The notes beneath the pieces were generated by a model. The model did not search any database, had not been told where the DNA came from, and worked only from the letters and a program-made list of their open reading frames with translations. Of a stretch of DNA of 64,000 nucleotides, positions 17,753 to 26,502 are shown one piece after another; positions within the stretch are counted from its first letter, which is position 1; each line of letters opens with the position of its first letter. The position numbers were made by a program, and so were the translations under genes. The stretch spans positions 1 through 64,000 of the forward strand of contig NC_010578.1 in NCBI RefSeq assembly GCF_000019845.1. The letters are read 5' to 3'. Source of the DNA: Beijerinckia indica subsp. indica ATCC 9039 (GTDB taxonomy: Bacteria > Pseudomonadota > Alphaproteobacteria > Rhizobiales > Beijerinckiaceae).

Positions 17753-18970
17753 ATGGCCGAGATGGATCCTGTGGATACCTATCGCCGCATCGCGGATGTT
17801 TTGCGTTCAGCGCAACGCGTTGCAATTGAAATCGAGAATGAGCCAGAGAAGCGGAAGCGTCTGAGAACATTTTCGCCCCAGGAAGTGGCAACCCTTTTGA
17901 GAGTAAAGCCGCGAGAGATAACGGCTTATATGAAATCAACCTCCGATCAGCTTGGTGGGGCACGCAATCGCCTTACCTTCAGCGATATTCTCCAGTTGCG
18001 AAAATCCCTTCACGATTCATCCGGCGACCTGCGGTTTTTCCCGAGACGTCAACCAGAGCGCGGAGAGGGACTGGCGACCGCTGTTTTCTCCAATTTCAAG
18101 GGGGGATCAGCAAAAACCACGAGCAGTGTCCATTTCGCCCAATATATGGCTCGAGAGGGTTATCGCGTCCTGCTCATCGATCTCGATAGTCAGGGTAGCG
18201 CCACGGCCCAGTTCGGCATCGATCCTTCCACCGAAGTCGGGTTTGAAAATAGTTTCACGGCTTGGACGACGGCTCGAGAGACCGGGCAGGAAATCCAGGC
18301 TTCATCGCTTTGCCAAGCCACTTATTGGCCATCCATTGATCTGGTCCCGGCAGGTGCAGTTCTCTCCCAAGCCGAGGAGTCGCTGTCGAGGAGAGCAGCG
18401 AATGGCAATGTCGAAGACGTTTTCTATTTCGATGAATTGGCAAGCTTTCTGGCGGCTGTCGGCGATAATTATGATATTGCGGTCGTGGATACGCGGCCTG
18501 ACGTCAATATGTTGATGACGATTGCGCTGCACGCCGCCACAGGCCTTGTCGTGCCGACACGCGCAACCATGACCGATCTTGCATCGACGGGGGAGTTTTT
18601 CTCCCACCTCGCTAATTATATCGCTGATTTCAAGGAAGCGTTCGGCAACGGCCTCAAGGTCAAGTTCACCAAGGTTATGGTGACGGCCTATGATCCAACT
18701 GACCGCAGCCAGGAAGCCTTGGTCGGCCTCATCCGCGAGCGTTTCGGAGATGTTGTCCTGGAGAATGAATTTCTCCATTCCAAAATCATGGGGACGGCGG
18801 GGTTCGGTAAGGAAACACTCTACGAATATGAGCCGAGTACGGATCGAGCGGCCTATAACCGGGTCATGGCGAGTGTGAATGCGGTCAATCATGCGATTGA
18901 GCGTGAGATCCTTCAGAGTTGGGGAAGAATACCTGGTGAGTGGTTCGATGATATGGAGGCGCGGGCATGA
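17753..18970 (+). CDS. parA: ParA/RepA-type plasmid partition ATPase
   Basis: A 405-407 aa partition ATPase of the repABC RepA type. An N-terminal region of about 105 residues with a MerR-like helix-turn-helix (FSPQEVATLLRVKPREITAYM) precedes the ATPase. The ATPase has a deviant Walker A FKGGSAKTTSS (about 118-127 counted from the upstream ATG) and the VLLIDLDSQGS motif, and later VVDTRPDVNM. It would segregate the plasmid by ATP-dependent dynamics on the nucleoid, together with ParB. Two nearby starts exist: ATG at 17747 and ATG at 17753; the latter has GAGGA at a better distance. It overlaps parB by four bases (ATGA). The parS-like sites lie just upstream. Confidence 0.9.
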   Translation: MAEMDPVDTYRRIADVLRSAQRVAIEIENEPEKRKRLRTFSPQEVATLLRVKPREITAYMKSTSDQLGGARNRLTFSDILQLRKSLHDSSGDLRFFPRRQPERGEGLATAVFSNFKGGSAKTTSSVHFAQYMAREGYRVLLIDLDSQGSATAQFGIDPSTEVGFENSFTAWTTARETGQEIQASSLCQATYWPSIDLVPAGAVLSQAEESLSRRAANGNVEDVFYFDELASFLAAVGDNYDIAVVDTRPDVNMLMTIALHAATGLVVPTRATMTDLASTGEFFSHLANYIADFKEAFGNGLKVKFTKVMVTAYDPTDRSQEALVGLIRERFGDVVLENEFLHSKIMGTAGFGKETLYEYEPSTDRAAYNRVMASVNAVNHAIEREILQSWGRIPGEWFDDMEARA

Positions 18971-20076
18971 ACAGCGCTAAATCCCGTTTCAGTAGCTTGG
19001 CTCAGGCCGTTAAAGAGCGCACGGTGGAATCAACACCAAGTCCCCTTGATAACAAGCAGAGCCGATTGGACGGGGCGGGTGTTCATAAACCCGTGACGGC
19101 CCTGGGTGCTGTAGGGGAGGCTCTTCGTGAGCGTGTCGGCCGCCTTGAAACGGAACTCGCTGAGACAAGTACGGCAAATGCGGGACTCGTCGCTGAACTC
19201 CAGCGCGTTAAAGCCTTGAGTGAGCGTGTTGGTGATACAGCGGAGGAATTCCGCTTTCTTGATGTAGACACTATCGTCGACCGCCTTCCAAAAGACCGGC
19301 TGCGCGGCGGCTGTCAAGGACCGGAATTCGAGGAACTACTCGCTGATATCGAAGCCAATGGACAGAACGATGCCATCACTGTGCGGCGTTCATTGGAGGG
19401 GACATTTGAAATTGCAGCGGGCCGGCGCCGTCTGGAGGCATGCCGCCTTCTTAAGCGCTCTGTACTCGCGCGCGTAAGGGATCTCAACGACCAATCCATG
19501 CTTGGCGTCCAATTTTCAGAAAATGAGAGACGCGCGGATATTTCGGCTCTCGAACGGGCGCGCTGGTTTGCGGAGGTGCGAGAGCGGCTCCAAATACCAG
19601 CAAAAAATATTGCGGCTCAGTTTGGTGTCGATCCCTCAACTTTCAGTCTCTATCTCAGGCTGGCTCGGTTTCCAGGTGAGATTCTCGAACGATTGCAAGA
19701 GCCACGGCGGCTTGCCGTCCTTCCCGCGCGCCGCGTTATGGAGGCGATTGAAAGCGATTCAACAGCCCTTCAACGTATTCTTGGCGCCCTTGATACTTAT
19801 CAACAAACCGTCAGCCGGGCTGAAACCGAGAGCGACCCCGCAGCCCAGATCGACGTTCTGCTTCAGGCGGCCGATAGCAGGGGCGGTGGCCGCGAGGGCT
19901 CTCGATCCCCTGTCCCGGAGCGGCGGTCTATCGTCCACCAAGGGCGGCGAATTGGAACACTCACGCGGAATGGCGGGCAATGGGTCTTTCGATTTGCAAC
20001 CTCGATCCCTGACAGTGAAGTCCTTCTGCTTGCCGAGAGATTAGCGCTTCCTGTCAGTGATCCTGATGGCGACTAA
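18967..20076 (+). CDS. parB: ParB/RepB-type centromere-binding protein
   Basis: A 369-aa ParB-family protein. After a coiled-coil-like N-terminal region come the ParB/Srx domain (about 95-190) with GQNDAITVRR, FEIAAGRRRLEAC and the ENERRADISALERA segment, and a DNA-binding domain with helix-turn-helix IPAKNIAAQFGVDPSTFSLYL (just over 20 residues, 215-235). The C-terminal tail may dimerise. The start overlaps the parA stop, so the two are translationally coupled. It most likely binds the palindromes at 17532-17597. Unlike true repABC loci, no repC follows; the initiator lies on the opposite strand at 21264-22511 and is of a different family. Confidence 0.9.
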   Translation: MNSAKSRFSSLAQAVKERTVESTPSPLDNKQSRLDGAGVHKPVTALGAVGEALRERVGRLETELAETSTANAGLVAELQRVKALSERVGDTAEEFRFLDVDTIVDRLPKDRLRGGCQGPEFEELLADIEANGQNDAITVRRSLEGTFEIAAGRRRLEACRLLKRSVLARVRDLNDQSMLGVQFSENERRADISALERARWFAEVRERLQIPAKNIAAQFGVDPSTFSLYLRLARFPGEILERLQEPRRLAVLPARRVMEAIESDSTALQRILGALDTYQQTVSRAETESDPAAQIDVLLQAADSRGGGREGSRSPVPERRSIVHQGRRIGTLTRNGGQWVFRFATSIPDSEVLLLAERLALPVSDPDGD

Positions 20077-20269
20077 AGCATTGGATCCAAAGCTGGCCTG
20101 ATCAAAAATCAGCCGGCATGCTTGCAGGAGATTCCTGTATGCGTCATGATCAGCGCATGCATTGTGATTTCCTCTGTTTTTCTTTCGCTGGACAAAGCGT
20201 GAAACCGCTACTGACGGCATTGATCATTTGGTGTCGTGGCCTTTTCTTGCCTGCATGGGAGCTCATTTG

Positions 20270-20704
20270 ATGCCGATCCGTGCACAGGACAGGTGGTTTT
20301 ATCCAATCGACTGGCCGCAATTGTCGATTGTGATCCGGTTCAAACGGGCTGGAGGACGATGTGAGCAATGCGGCCGTCCACATGGCCGATTGGTCTGGTG
20401 TCTTGATGATGGCCGCTGGTGGGATGCAGAAAGCACGCTCTGGCGTGATAGCCGGGGCAGGAGGTTGAGGCATCTGCCCCGCTCACAGGATATTTTTGCC
20501 ACGATAAGAAGCACGAAGGTCGTTCTGGCAACAGCCCATCTAGATCATGATCCGAGCAATAATAGCACGGGCAATCTGAAGGCACTCTGCCAGCGCTGCC
20601 ATCTCCTTTATGATCGAAGGGAGCATCGCCGCCGGCGCTGGCTGACCTTGCACAGGCGCAAGGCGCTCGGTGATCTATTCCTTGGCCCTTATCTTACACG
20701 CTGA
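20270..20704 (+). CDS. HNH endonuclease-like protein
   Basis: A 144-aa protein with an HNH/zinc-ribbon nuclease layout: a first CxxC in GRCEQCGRP, then AHLDHDPSNNSTGNLKALCQ with the catalytic His-Asn elements, and a second CxxC in LCQRCHLLYD. The tail is basic (REHRRRRWLTLHRR), suitable for DNA binding. An ATG at 20228 is in frame, but the ATG at 20270 has GGGAG eight bases upstream and is preferred. It lies between parB and the origin on a plasmid. Small HNH proteins of this type are common on alphaproteobacterial plasmids; the biological role (homing, restriction, DNA processing) is not known. Confidence 0.65.
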   Translation: MPIRAQDRWFYPIDWPQLSIVIRFKRAGGRCEQCGRPHGRLVWCLDDGRWWDAESTLWRDSRGRRLRHLPRSQDIFATIRSTKVVLATAHLDHDPSNNSTGNLKALCQRCHLLYDRREHRRRRWLTLHRRKALGDLFLGPYLTR

Positions 20705-21050
20705 GCATGGCGATCCCGGGCTATCTATTTGTTTTGCAGTGAGAAACTTGTAGCCTGTAGTGAGACAACACACTCGACTATATTCTTCGAGGGTAGCTGG
20801 GGTTTAGCATGCTCATTCCAAGTCTGTTTAAACAGTTTTTGGAACGATAGGAGCTTCAATGGCTCATCTTATTTTGAAATTGCTTTTAGGCTAATGATTA
20901 AATGGAGTGAAATACGGATTACTCATTCCTTTCTTTTTAAAAAATTTTAAAAAATGAGCGCCAGCGTTTTCAAATTTGTTTTTATAGTTTTAAAACTAAA
21001 GTTTTAGTTTCATAAAGCCCTATAAAATAATGGGTTTTCCCTGTTTTTAG
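20705..21050. other. AT-rich segment beside the origin
   Basis: About 350 bases with strong AT-richness between 20860 and 21060 and no credible gene. It adjoins the iterons, so it may be the DNA-unwinding element of the plasmid origin. An alternative is a simple intergenic spacer. Confidence 0.45.
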
Positions 21051-21313
21051 GACTAAAATACGTTTCTGACAGATTGAAATACGGTACTGACAGATTGATG
21101 TACGGCACGAGTGGTGTCGTTGTACGGCTGATTTTGTCTTATCCACAGGCTCGGTTTTTGACAAAAGCCGGCGGATCGAAATACGGGTTTTGTCAATTCT
21201 GGGTCTGTTTAAACATTGCCTTAGCGAATCGTTTTTGACAAAGGAGATAGGACCAAAGTACGGTTATTTTGGCAGGGGCTGGTTTTGGCAATCCGGGAAG
21301 GATCGTTGTACGG
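21051..21313. repeat. Iteron array of the plasmid origin
   Basis: Seven same-orientation copies of a motif approximating GATYGWWRTACGG are seen, with cores at 21057-21063 (ACGT ending), 21078-21084, 21099-21105, 21121-21127, 21180-21186, 21257-21263 and 21307-21313. Copies two to four are spaced by 21-22 bases, one helical repeat times two, and CTGACAGATTGA is a 12-bp direct repeat (21066-21077, 21087-21098). The last copy lies within the 3' end of the rep gene. Such arrays bind the Rep initiator. Confidence 0.7.
21139..21147 (+). promoter_or_regulatory. DnaA box
   Basis: TTATCCACA is a perfect match to the DnaA box consensus, in the middle of the iteron array. It supports this region being the replication origin. 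Confidence 0.7.
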
Positions 21314-22511
21314 AATTTTTGTCATATGCTCTATTGACCATGCGAAGGACGGGTTCAGTTTCTCCATCGATTAGGCTGAGGTCATAATCTGGCAGTGGGA
21401 CAGCAGCTTCGACGATCTCACGGATTGCCTGCCTGAATTTATGGCGAGGCAGCTTTGATCCGCTGCGTTTGTGCAATTCGGTTAATCCGTAGTGGGCTTC
21501 GGTCTGGCCTGCCGCTTTGCGGGCCAGACGGTAGAGAAATTTCGCAATGGGACGTGTGATGAGGAAATAATCAGGATTGAGGGTCAGGATCGATGGCTTT
21601 CCATCAGGCTTCACCACCCCTTCATAAACCCAGTTCGGGATGTCGATTTCGACCTGATCGATCCTGTCATGACTCGTCCGGCTCACGACTTTATAGCGTC
21701 CGATCAGCGGGAAGGATTCTGTTTCACGGCGCTTCGACCGCCCTGTGTCCTTCGTCGAGAGGTTGGTGATTTTAATACGGGTTGCTTGCAGACGGTCTAA
21801 AGCGCGCTCAAGGTCCTCATATTGCTTTCCGCCCAATTCTCGACGGCAGAATTTAAGGATCTCCGAGGCGGCAGGCCGGTAAACTCGTGGCGGCAATGAA
21901 GGCCGCAGTCCTTTCGCTTCGTCGATCCGATACTGGCGTGTGGCGTCCGCCAGGTGCGAGATCATATTGATGACGATATCGTAATCATAGGCCGTGGCTA
22001 GACCGACGACCGCGCCGCCTTCGACGGTGATGATCGAGTCTTTCAGCTCGTAGCGGATAATCCCTTCCCCTGTCGTCTTGGACAAGGCGAATGGTGCTAT
22101 ATCCATAAGATTGAAATCATCCTTGATTGGTGCGTCATGGATGCTGGGAACGAAAAATGAAAGCTGTGAATCGTCTAATGGCGGCGCACGGACGATCGGT
22201 TTTGGTTCGGTCGGAACTTCATGGGATATGACCCGGGCCACTTCATCAGAGCGTATCGCTTCAGCCAGTCGCGCCAGAGATGATTTCAGATCATCATCCG
22301 GTAATTGCTCGAGCCGAAGATCGGCCAAGCTGCGGCGGCTGTAATAGCGGCGAATACGGCTTAGTGCATCCTTGTCAAGCGGCTTATAGGGATCGCCGCG
22401 TACATGGGCGACATGCTGCGCTATGCCTTGAATATACTCGTTTTTCTCATGCAGCGACAAGACCGCGAATTCGGCGCGTGATTTGAGATTGAGTCGAGTG
22501 GTCTTTGCCAT
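21264..22511 (-). CDS. repA: Plasmid replication initiator protein, RPA family
   Basis: A 415-aa protein matching the replication initiator RPA family of alphaproteobacterial plasmids. Recognised parts are DDFNLMDIAPFALSKTTGEG near residue 150, then AYDYDIVINMISHLADATRQ, an R-rich FCRRELGGKQYEDLERALDR region, and FLYRLARKAAGQTEAHYGL, the typical C-terminal winged-helix core. The N-terminal 110 residues are charged and probably specific to this plasmid type. It reads toward the iteron array, so the origin lies at the 3' side of its own gene. It converges with the parAB-HNH genes. As expected for an initiator it would bind the iterons and recruit host DnaA and helicase. Confidence 0.85.
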   Translation of the reverse strand: MAKTTRLNLKSRAEFAVLSLHEKNEYIQGIAQHVAHVRGDPYKPLDKDALSRIRRYYSRRSLADLRLEQLPDDDLKSSLARLAEAIRSDEVARVISHEVPTEPKPIVRAPPLDDSQLSFFVPSIHDAPIKDDFNLMDIAPFALSKTTGEGIIRYELKDSIITVEGGAVVGLATAYDYDIVINMISHLADATRQYRIDEAKGLRPSLPPRVYRPAASEILKFCRRELGGKQYEDLERALDRLQATRIKITNLSTKDTGRSKRRETESFPLIGRYKVVSRTSHDRIDQVEIDIPNWVYEGVVKPDGKPSILTLNPDYFLITRPIAKFLYRLARKAAGQTEAHYGLTELHKRSGSKLPRHKFRQAIREIVEAAVPLPDYDLSLIDGETEPVLRMVNRAYDKNSVQRSFPDCQNQPLPK

Positions 22512-22743
22512 AGCTTACGATAGGAATTGTCAACTTAAGTTATCTGATACGCATCCACGTCACGGAAGCTTCAGGCTGAAGGCATGGCTGTTGATCTCAG
22601 CCGGGAACGAAGACGGTCATGCGGATCAGGAGCAGCTTTCATCGCGTTATCCTGCCCTGCTTCAGGCAATATGCCAAGCCTGATTAATGTGACGAAGCCC
22701 TGCGAGGCGGTTGGCCTGGCGCTGGCCGCTCGTTTCGACCTAG
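22512..22743. other. Short gap upstream of rep
   Basis: About 230 bases upstream of the rep start, expected to hold its promoter. No clear promoter or operator is seen. Confidence 0.3.
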
Positions 22744-22956
22744 CTGGAGGATTATTTTACGAGCGACCCAGCTGGCTATTTCAAGGGAATGGTGAAGAAA
22801 GCCGAAAAAGGCGAACTCTTCCTGGAAGGCTCCTTCTGGACACTCCGTAAAGCCAATGCTGGCAAAAGACTTTGGGCGTTGAATATGGCGTTCATGCCAC
22901 GACACATGCGTCATCAAGGGGCTCGAAGCACAGATGGACGCTTATGTCCCTGGTAG
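22744..22956 (+). pseudogene. RepC-like C-terminal fragment (left copy)
   Basis: An open stretch from 22744 to the TAG at 22954 reads EDYFTSDPAGYFKGMVKKAE and then GELFLEGSFWTLRKANAGKR. This resembles the PAGYFRxMxxxAxxGELxLxxS segment near the end of RepC-type replication proteins. An in-frame TAG directly precedes it, and no start or N-terminal part is present. A shortened version of the same sequence lies at about 44165-44250 in the same orientation. Its last bases overlap the 3' end of the biotin carboxylase gene on the opposite strand. It is a remnant, not a gene. Confidence 0.5.
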
Positions 22957-24491
22957 GCTAACTCGTTTGGTGATGGAAGCTGCGGCTCACCTGTGGATCT
23001 TGCAATGGCACAGGGAGGATTACCTGTCCATGGGTCTTCAACACTTCTACTCTGACGCACTTTGATGCCATCGGGGGCGTCTAGCTCATCGGGCTCGTCT
23101 GCTTCCTCGGCTTCGTTCATATTTGTCTCAACGGTCAAGACGACGTCTTCAGCCACCGCTGCGAGAAATGCTTCCAGCCAGTGGATGCTATATTGGCCGT
23201 TCTGGATGTCGGCATTATTGACCAGCCTCTGAAACAAGGGAATCGTTGTCTTGATCCCGTCAACGATGAATTCGTCGAGGGCGCGGCGCAGCCGCATCAA
23301 GGCTTCCTTGCGGTTGGGACCATGAACGATGAGCTTACCGATAAGGGAGTCATAGGTTGGTGGAATCTTATATCCTGCATAGGCGGCACTATCGATGCGA
23401 ATGCCGATGCCACCAGGCGTATGATATTGGCCGATCCTGCCGGGTGAGGGTGTGAATGTGGTGGGATCTTCGGCATTGATCCGGCATTCTATGGCGTGAC
23501 CGCGAACGACCACCTGATCCTGGATAATGGATAAGGGCTGGCCCGCTGCGATCTTGATCTGTTCGTTGACGAGATCAAAGCCCGTGATCATCTCTGTCAC
23601 TGGATGCTCGACCTGAATGCGTGTATTCATCTCAATGAAGTAGAACTTGCCATCCTTGTAAAGAAATTCGATCGTGCCGACGCCTAAATAGCCGAGTTTA
23701 CGCATTGCTACGGCGCAGATTTCGCAGATTTCCTCGCGTTGCGTTTCATCGAGCACGGGGGAAGGGCTCTCTTCCCAGACTTTTTGGTGACGCCTTTGCA
23801 GGGAACAATCGCGCTCGCCAAGATGGACCGCATTGCCGCGCCCATCGCCAAGAACCTGGATTTCGATATGGCGAGGGTTTTCGAGATATTTTTCGAGATA
23901 GACCGAGCCATCACCGAAGGCAGCCTTTGCCTCGCTGGAGGCGGTCGCGACCGCGCTGGCAAATTCATCCCGGCTATGGGCTACTTTCATGCCGCGTCCA
24001 CCGCCTCCCGAGGCGGCCTTGATCAAGACAGGAAAGCCAATGCCCTCTGCGATGTCCAAGGCCTCTTCGGCATGATTGAGCGCGCCAGACGAGCCCGGAA
24101 CGCAGGGAATGCCGAGACTGATCGCGGTGCGTTTGGCTTCGATCTTATCGCCCATGATGCGGATATGTTCGGGCTTTGGACCGATGAAGGCGATATTATG
24201 CGCGGCGAGGATTTCGGCGAAATGCGCATTTTCGGACAAGAACCCATAGCCAGGATGGACGGCTTCGGCGCCCGTGATCTGGCAAGCCGCGATAATGGCT
24301 GGAATGTTCAAATAGGATTCTCGAGCGGGGGGCGGACCGAGACAGACCGATTCATGCGCAAGCTTGACATGCATAGCTTCGGCATCGGCGGTCGAATGAA
24401 CGGCAACCGTGGAAATCCCGAGCTCCTGCGCAGCTCGTAGAACACGCAGAGCAATTTCGCCGCGATTGGCAATGAGGATCTTACTGAACAT
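22914..24491 (-). CDS. accC: Acetyl-CoA carboxylase biotin carboxylase subunit with C-terminal extension
   Basis: A 525-aa biotin carboxylase. It starts [17 protein letters not shown] (canonical), which is why ATG 24491 (GGGGA six bases upstream) is preferred to 24497. The ATP-grasp domain has [14 protein letters not shown], then [20 protein letters not shown] and [16 protein letters not shown], holding the ATP and bicarbonate residues; the C-terminal biotin carboxylase domain ends near [11 protein letters not shown] tail of about 70 extra residues follows, acidic ([14 protein letters not shown]) then irregular, and unlike AccC; it extends into the RepC-like relic and may be recently acquired read-through. 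No biotin carrier or carboxyltransferase gene is present here. A plasmid copy would raise malonyl-CoA supply for the neighbouring polyketide synthases. Confidence 0.85.
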   Translation of the reverse strand: MFSKILIANRGEIALRVLRAAQELGISTVAVHSTADAEAMHVKLAHESVCLGPPPARESYLNIPAIIAACQITGAEAVHPGYGFLSENAHFAEILAAHNIAFIGPKPEHIRIMGDKIEAKRTAISLGIPCVPGSSGALNHAEEALDIAEGIGFPVLIKAASGGGGRGMKVAHSRDEFASAVATASSEAKAAFGDGSVYLEKYLENPRHIEIQVLGDGRGNAVHLGERDCSLQRRHQKVWEESPSPVLDETQREEICEICAVAMRKLGYLGVGTIEFLYKDGKFYFIEMNTRIQVEHPVTEMITGFDLVNEQIKIAAGQPLSIIQDQVVVRGHAIECRINAEDPTTFTPSPGRIGQYHTPGGIGIRIDSAAYAGYKIPPTYDSLIGKLIVHGPNRKEALMRLRRALDEFIVDGIKTTIPLFQRLVNNADIQNGQYSIHWLEAFLAAVAEDVVLTVETNMNEAEEADEPDELDAPDGIKVRQSRSVEDPWTGNPPCAIARSTGEPQLPSPNELAYQGHKRPSVLRAP

Positions 24492-24718
24492 ACGCATTCC
24501 CCTCTTGTATTTTTATATCATGTATAGCTCACGCTATTGTCTCGAAATCAAAAGAGGTCCTGGCGGCGATGAAGTCTGGCTACGACATCGCCGATTATCC
24601 TAATCGGATAGGAAGTTCCGTTTCACTGAGTCTAATGCGCGGAGGAGTGAAGTGCTGACATAGACCGGGGTGGTGCCCCTTTCACTTCCCTCTCACTCAC
24701 GTGGCATTGACTTCTATG
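24492..24718. other. Gap between accC and devB-like gene
   Basis: About 230 bases separate the accC-like gene from the exporter genes, on the same strand. No terminator is obvious, so accC could be the last gene of the operon or have its own promoter here. Confidence 0.3.
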
Positions 24719-25777
24719 TCATTGACTTGGTCTCATCTCGGCGAAGCTGGGGCCACTCAAGAAATAGGCGTCTACCCGCAGACCGATCGGGAGCCTGACG
24801 CCAGGATCGAGATCGATCAATACTTGCAACACCTTGGTGTCGACCCGATCAGCAGGGCGACCTGTCATCACTTGTTTGGCGCCCATGCGTGTCGAGACGC
24901 GATAGACTGTGCCGCCGAATTTCTGATCCGGGAATGCATCGGCCGTGATCTCGACGCGCTGGCCGACCGTGGCCTGGCTGACATCGGTCTCATCAACTTC
25001 CGCGCGAACGCGCAGGCCATGCAGATTGCCGATGAGTGCGATGGGTGTCGGTGGCTGGTTCGTGACAGCTTCACCAGCGATGCGAACGCGGCGCAGAACG
25101 ATCCCGGCGATCGGGGAGCGGATGAGAGTCTTGTCGAGGAGTGCGTCCGCCAAGGCTACATTGGCCTCGGCGAGGCGGACCTGGGCGCGTGCCGCCGCAA
25201 TATCTTCCGGCCGTGTGCCTGCCTCGAGGAGGGCCAGCCTTTCAGCCATGACTTCGCGCCGCGCCGCAGTCGTATCGAGATTCGCCGTCGCCACGTCGAG
25301 AGCCGCCATTGTCGAGGCGCCCGTCTTTGCAAGGGGGACGCGGCGCTGATATTCGACGCGGGCGAGTTGGAGATTGGCTTCGGCTTCCTTCAGAGCCGCG
25401 CGTGCCTCCTTTCGTTCCTCGGAACGGGCGCCATTGATGCTCCGTTCGAGTTCTGCCTGCCTTAAGGCCAACTCCGCCCGCGCTGAGGACAACCTTGCAA
25501 CCTGCTCGTCATTCTCGATCACCGCGATGATTTGTCCTTCATGCACTTCGTCGTTTTCTTCGACACGGACCTCGTGGATGATGCCAATCACCTGAGATCC
25601 GATTTCACGCTCCTCGCTGACAGGCTCGACCAGCCCGGGAGCCGCGGCCAAATGCTGTCGGGACACCGGACTGATCGAGGGTTGCGTCTGCGCAAAGGTT
25701 GGCGCTTGCGCGGGCCATACTATGGCTACCAAGCCAAGCGAGGTCAGGAGCACCATGGCGAGCCAAGAGGTTTTCAT
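24719..25777 (-). CDS. DevB-like membrane-fusion protein of ABC exporter
   Basis: A 352-aa periplasmic adaptor (HlyD/RND membrane-fusion type). It starts with a signal/anchor segment (WLAMVLLTSLGLVAIVWP), then a barrel-sandwich half with GLVEPVSEEREIGSQVIGII. A long alpha-helical hairpin rich in Ala/Glu/Arg covers about residues 105-220, and the second half has DKTLIRSPIAGIVLRR, matching the lipoyl-like closing strand. Its start overlaps the stop of the ATP-binding protein gene (ATGA). This MFP plus MacB-like permease plus LolD-like ATPase arrangement is that of DevBCA, which in heterocyst-forming cyanobacteria exports glycolipids through TolC. No TolC gene is present here. Confidence 0.85.
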   Translation of the reverse strand: MKTSWLAMVLLTSLGLVAIVWPAQAPTFAQTQPSISPVSRQHLAAAPGLVEPVSEEREIGSQVIGIIHEVRVEENDEVHEGQIIAVIENDEQVARLSSARAELALRQAELERSINGARSEERKEARAALKEAEANLQLARVEYQRRVPLAKTGASTMAALDVATANLDTTAARREVMAERLALLEAGTRPEDIAAARAQVRLAEANVALADALLDKTLIRSPIAGIVLRRVRIAGEAVTNQPPTPIALIGNLHGLRVRAEVDETDVSQATVGQRVEITADAFPDQKFGGTVYRVSTRMGAKQVMTGRPADRVDTKVLQVLIDLDPGVRLPIGLRVDAYFLSGPSFAEMRPSQ

Positions 25778-26502
25778 GACGAATGTCCCATTGTAAGACT
25801 TTGAGAATCTGGAAGAATACTTGAACGCTCGACAATGCGACCGTCCTCGAGATGCACGACGCGATCTGCGAAAGGAAAAATTCGGGGATCATGTGTCACG
25901 ATGACAACGGCGCGATGCTGGTGATGAGCCAGCATACAGAAGAGTTCCATGGCCTTGAGGCCTGTCTCGGCATCGAGGGCAGCGGTCGGCTCATCGGCCA
26001 TGAGGATGGGCGGATCGCTGGCAAGGGCGCGGGCGATTGCGACGCGCTGTTTCTGGCCGCTGCTGAGCTGCGCGGGATAGCTATCAAGACGGTGTCCGAG
26101 GCCCACGAGTTTCAGAAGCTCATGCGCGCGTTCCTGGGCGGCGCGTCTCTTCACCCCCAGGAGATCGAGCGTGACCATGACGTTTTCCGTGGCCGTGAGC
26201 ACGGGAAACAAATTATAAGCTTGAAAAACAAAGCCGAAATGTTGCAACCGCAGCGAGGCAAGTTGCTCCTCGTTGAGCGATTGTGTCGTTTTCCCACGCA
26301 GATCGATGATCCCTGCGGTCGGCTTGAGAAGGCAGCCGAGGATATTGAGCAGCGTGGTCTTGCCACTGCCGGATGGACCCACGAGCATTAACACCTCGTT
26401 GGTATAAATCTTGAGATCGATCTCTCGCAGCACCGTGAAACGTGTGGTGCTGGAGCCGAATGTATGCGTGATGTTGGAGGCAATGACGACCGGCTGTTTC
26501 AT
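25774..26502 (-). CDS. DevA-like ABC transporter ATP-binding protein
   Basis: A 242-aa ABC ATPase of the LolD/MacB/DevA subfamily. Walker A is GPSGSGKTT (42-50), the Q-loop region is FGFVFQAYNLFP, the signature is LSSGQKQRVAIARAL (variant LSSGQ instead of LSGGQ), and Walker B is ILMADEPTAALD (about 166-177), followed by the VIVTHDPR switch His. The frame is open 35 codons further upstream, but ATG 26502 begins a normal N-terminus and overlaps the permease stop. It powers the exporter formed with its two neighbours. Confidence 0.9.
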   Translation of the reverse strand: MKQPVVIASNITHTFGSSTTRFTVLREIDLKIYTNEVLMLVGPSGSGKTTLLNILGCLLKPTAGIIDLRGKTTQSLNEEQLASLRLQHFGFVFQAYNLFPVLTATENVMVTLDLLGVKRRAAQERAHELLKLVGLGHRLDSYPAQLSSGQKQRVAIARALASDPPILMADEPTAALDAETGLKAMELFCMLAHHQHRAVVIVTHDPRIFPFADRVVHLEDGRIVERSSILPDSQSLTMGHSS

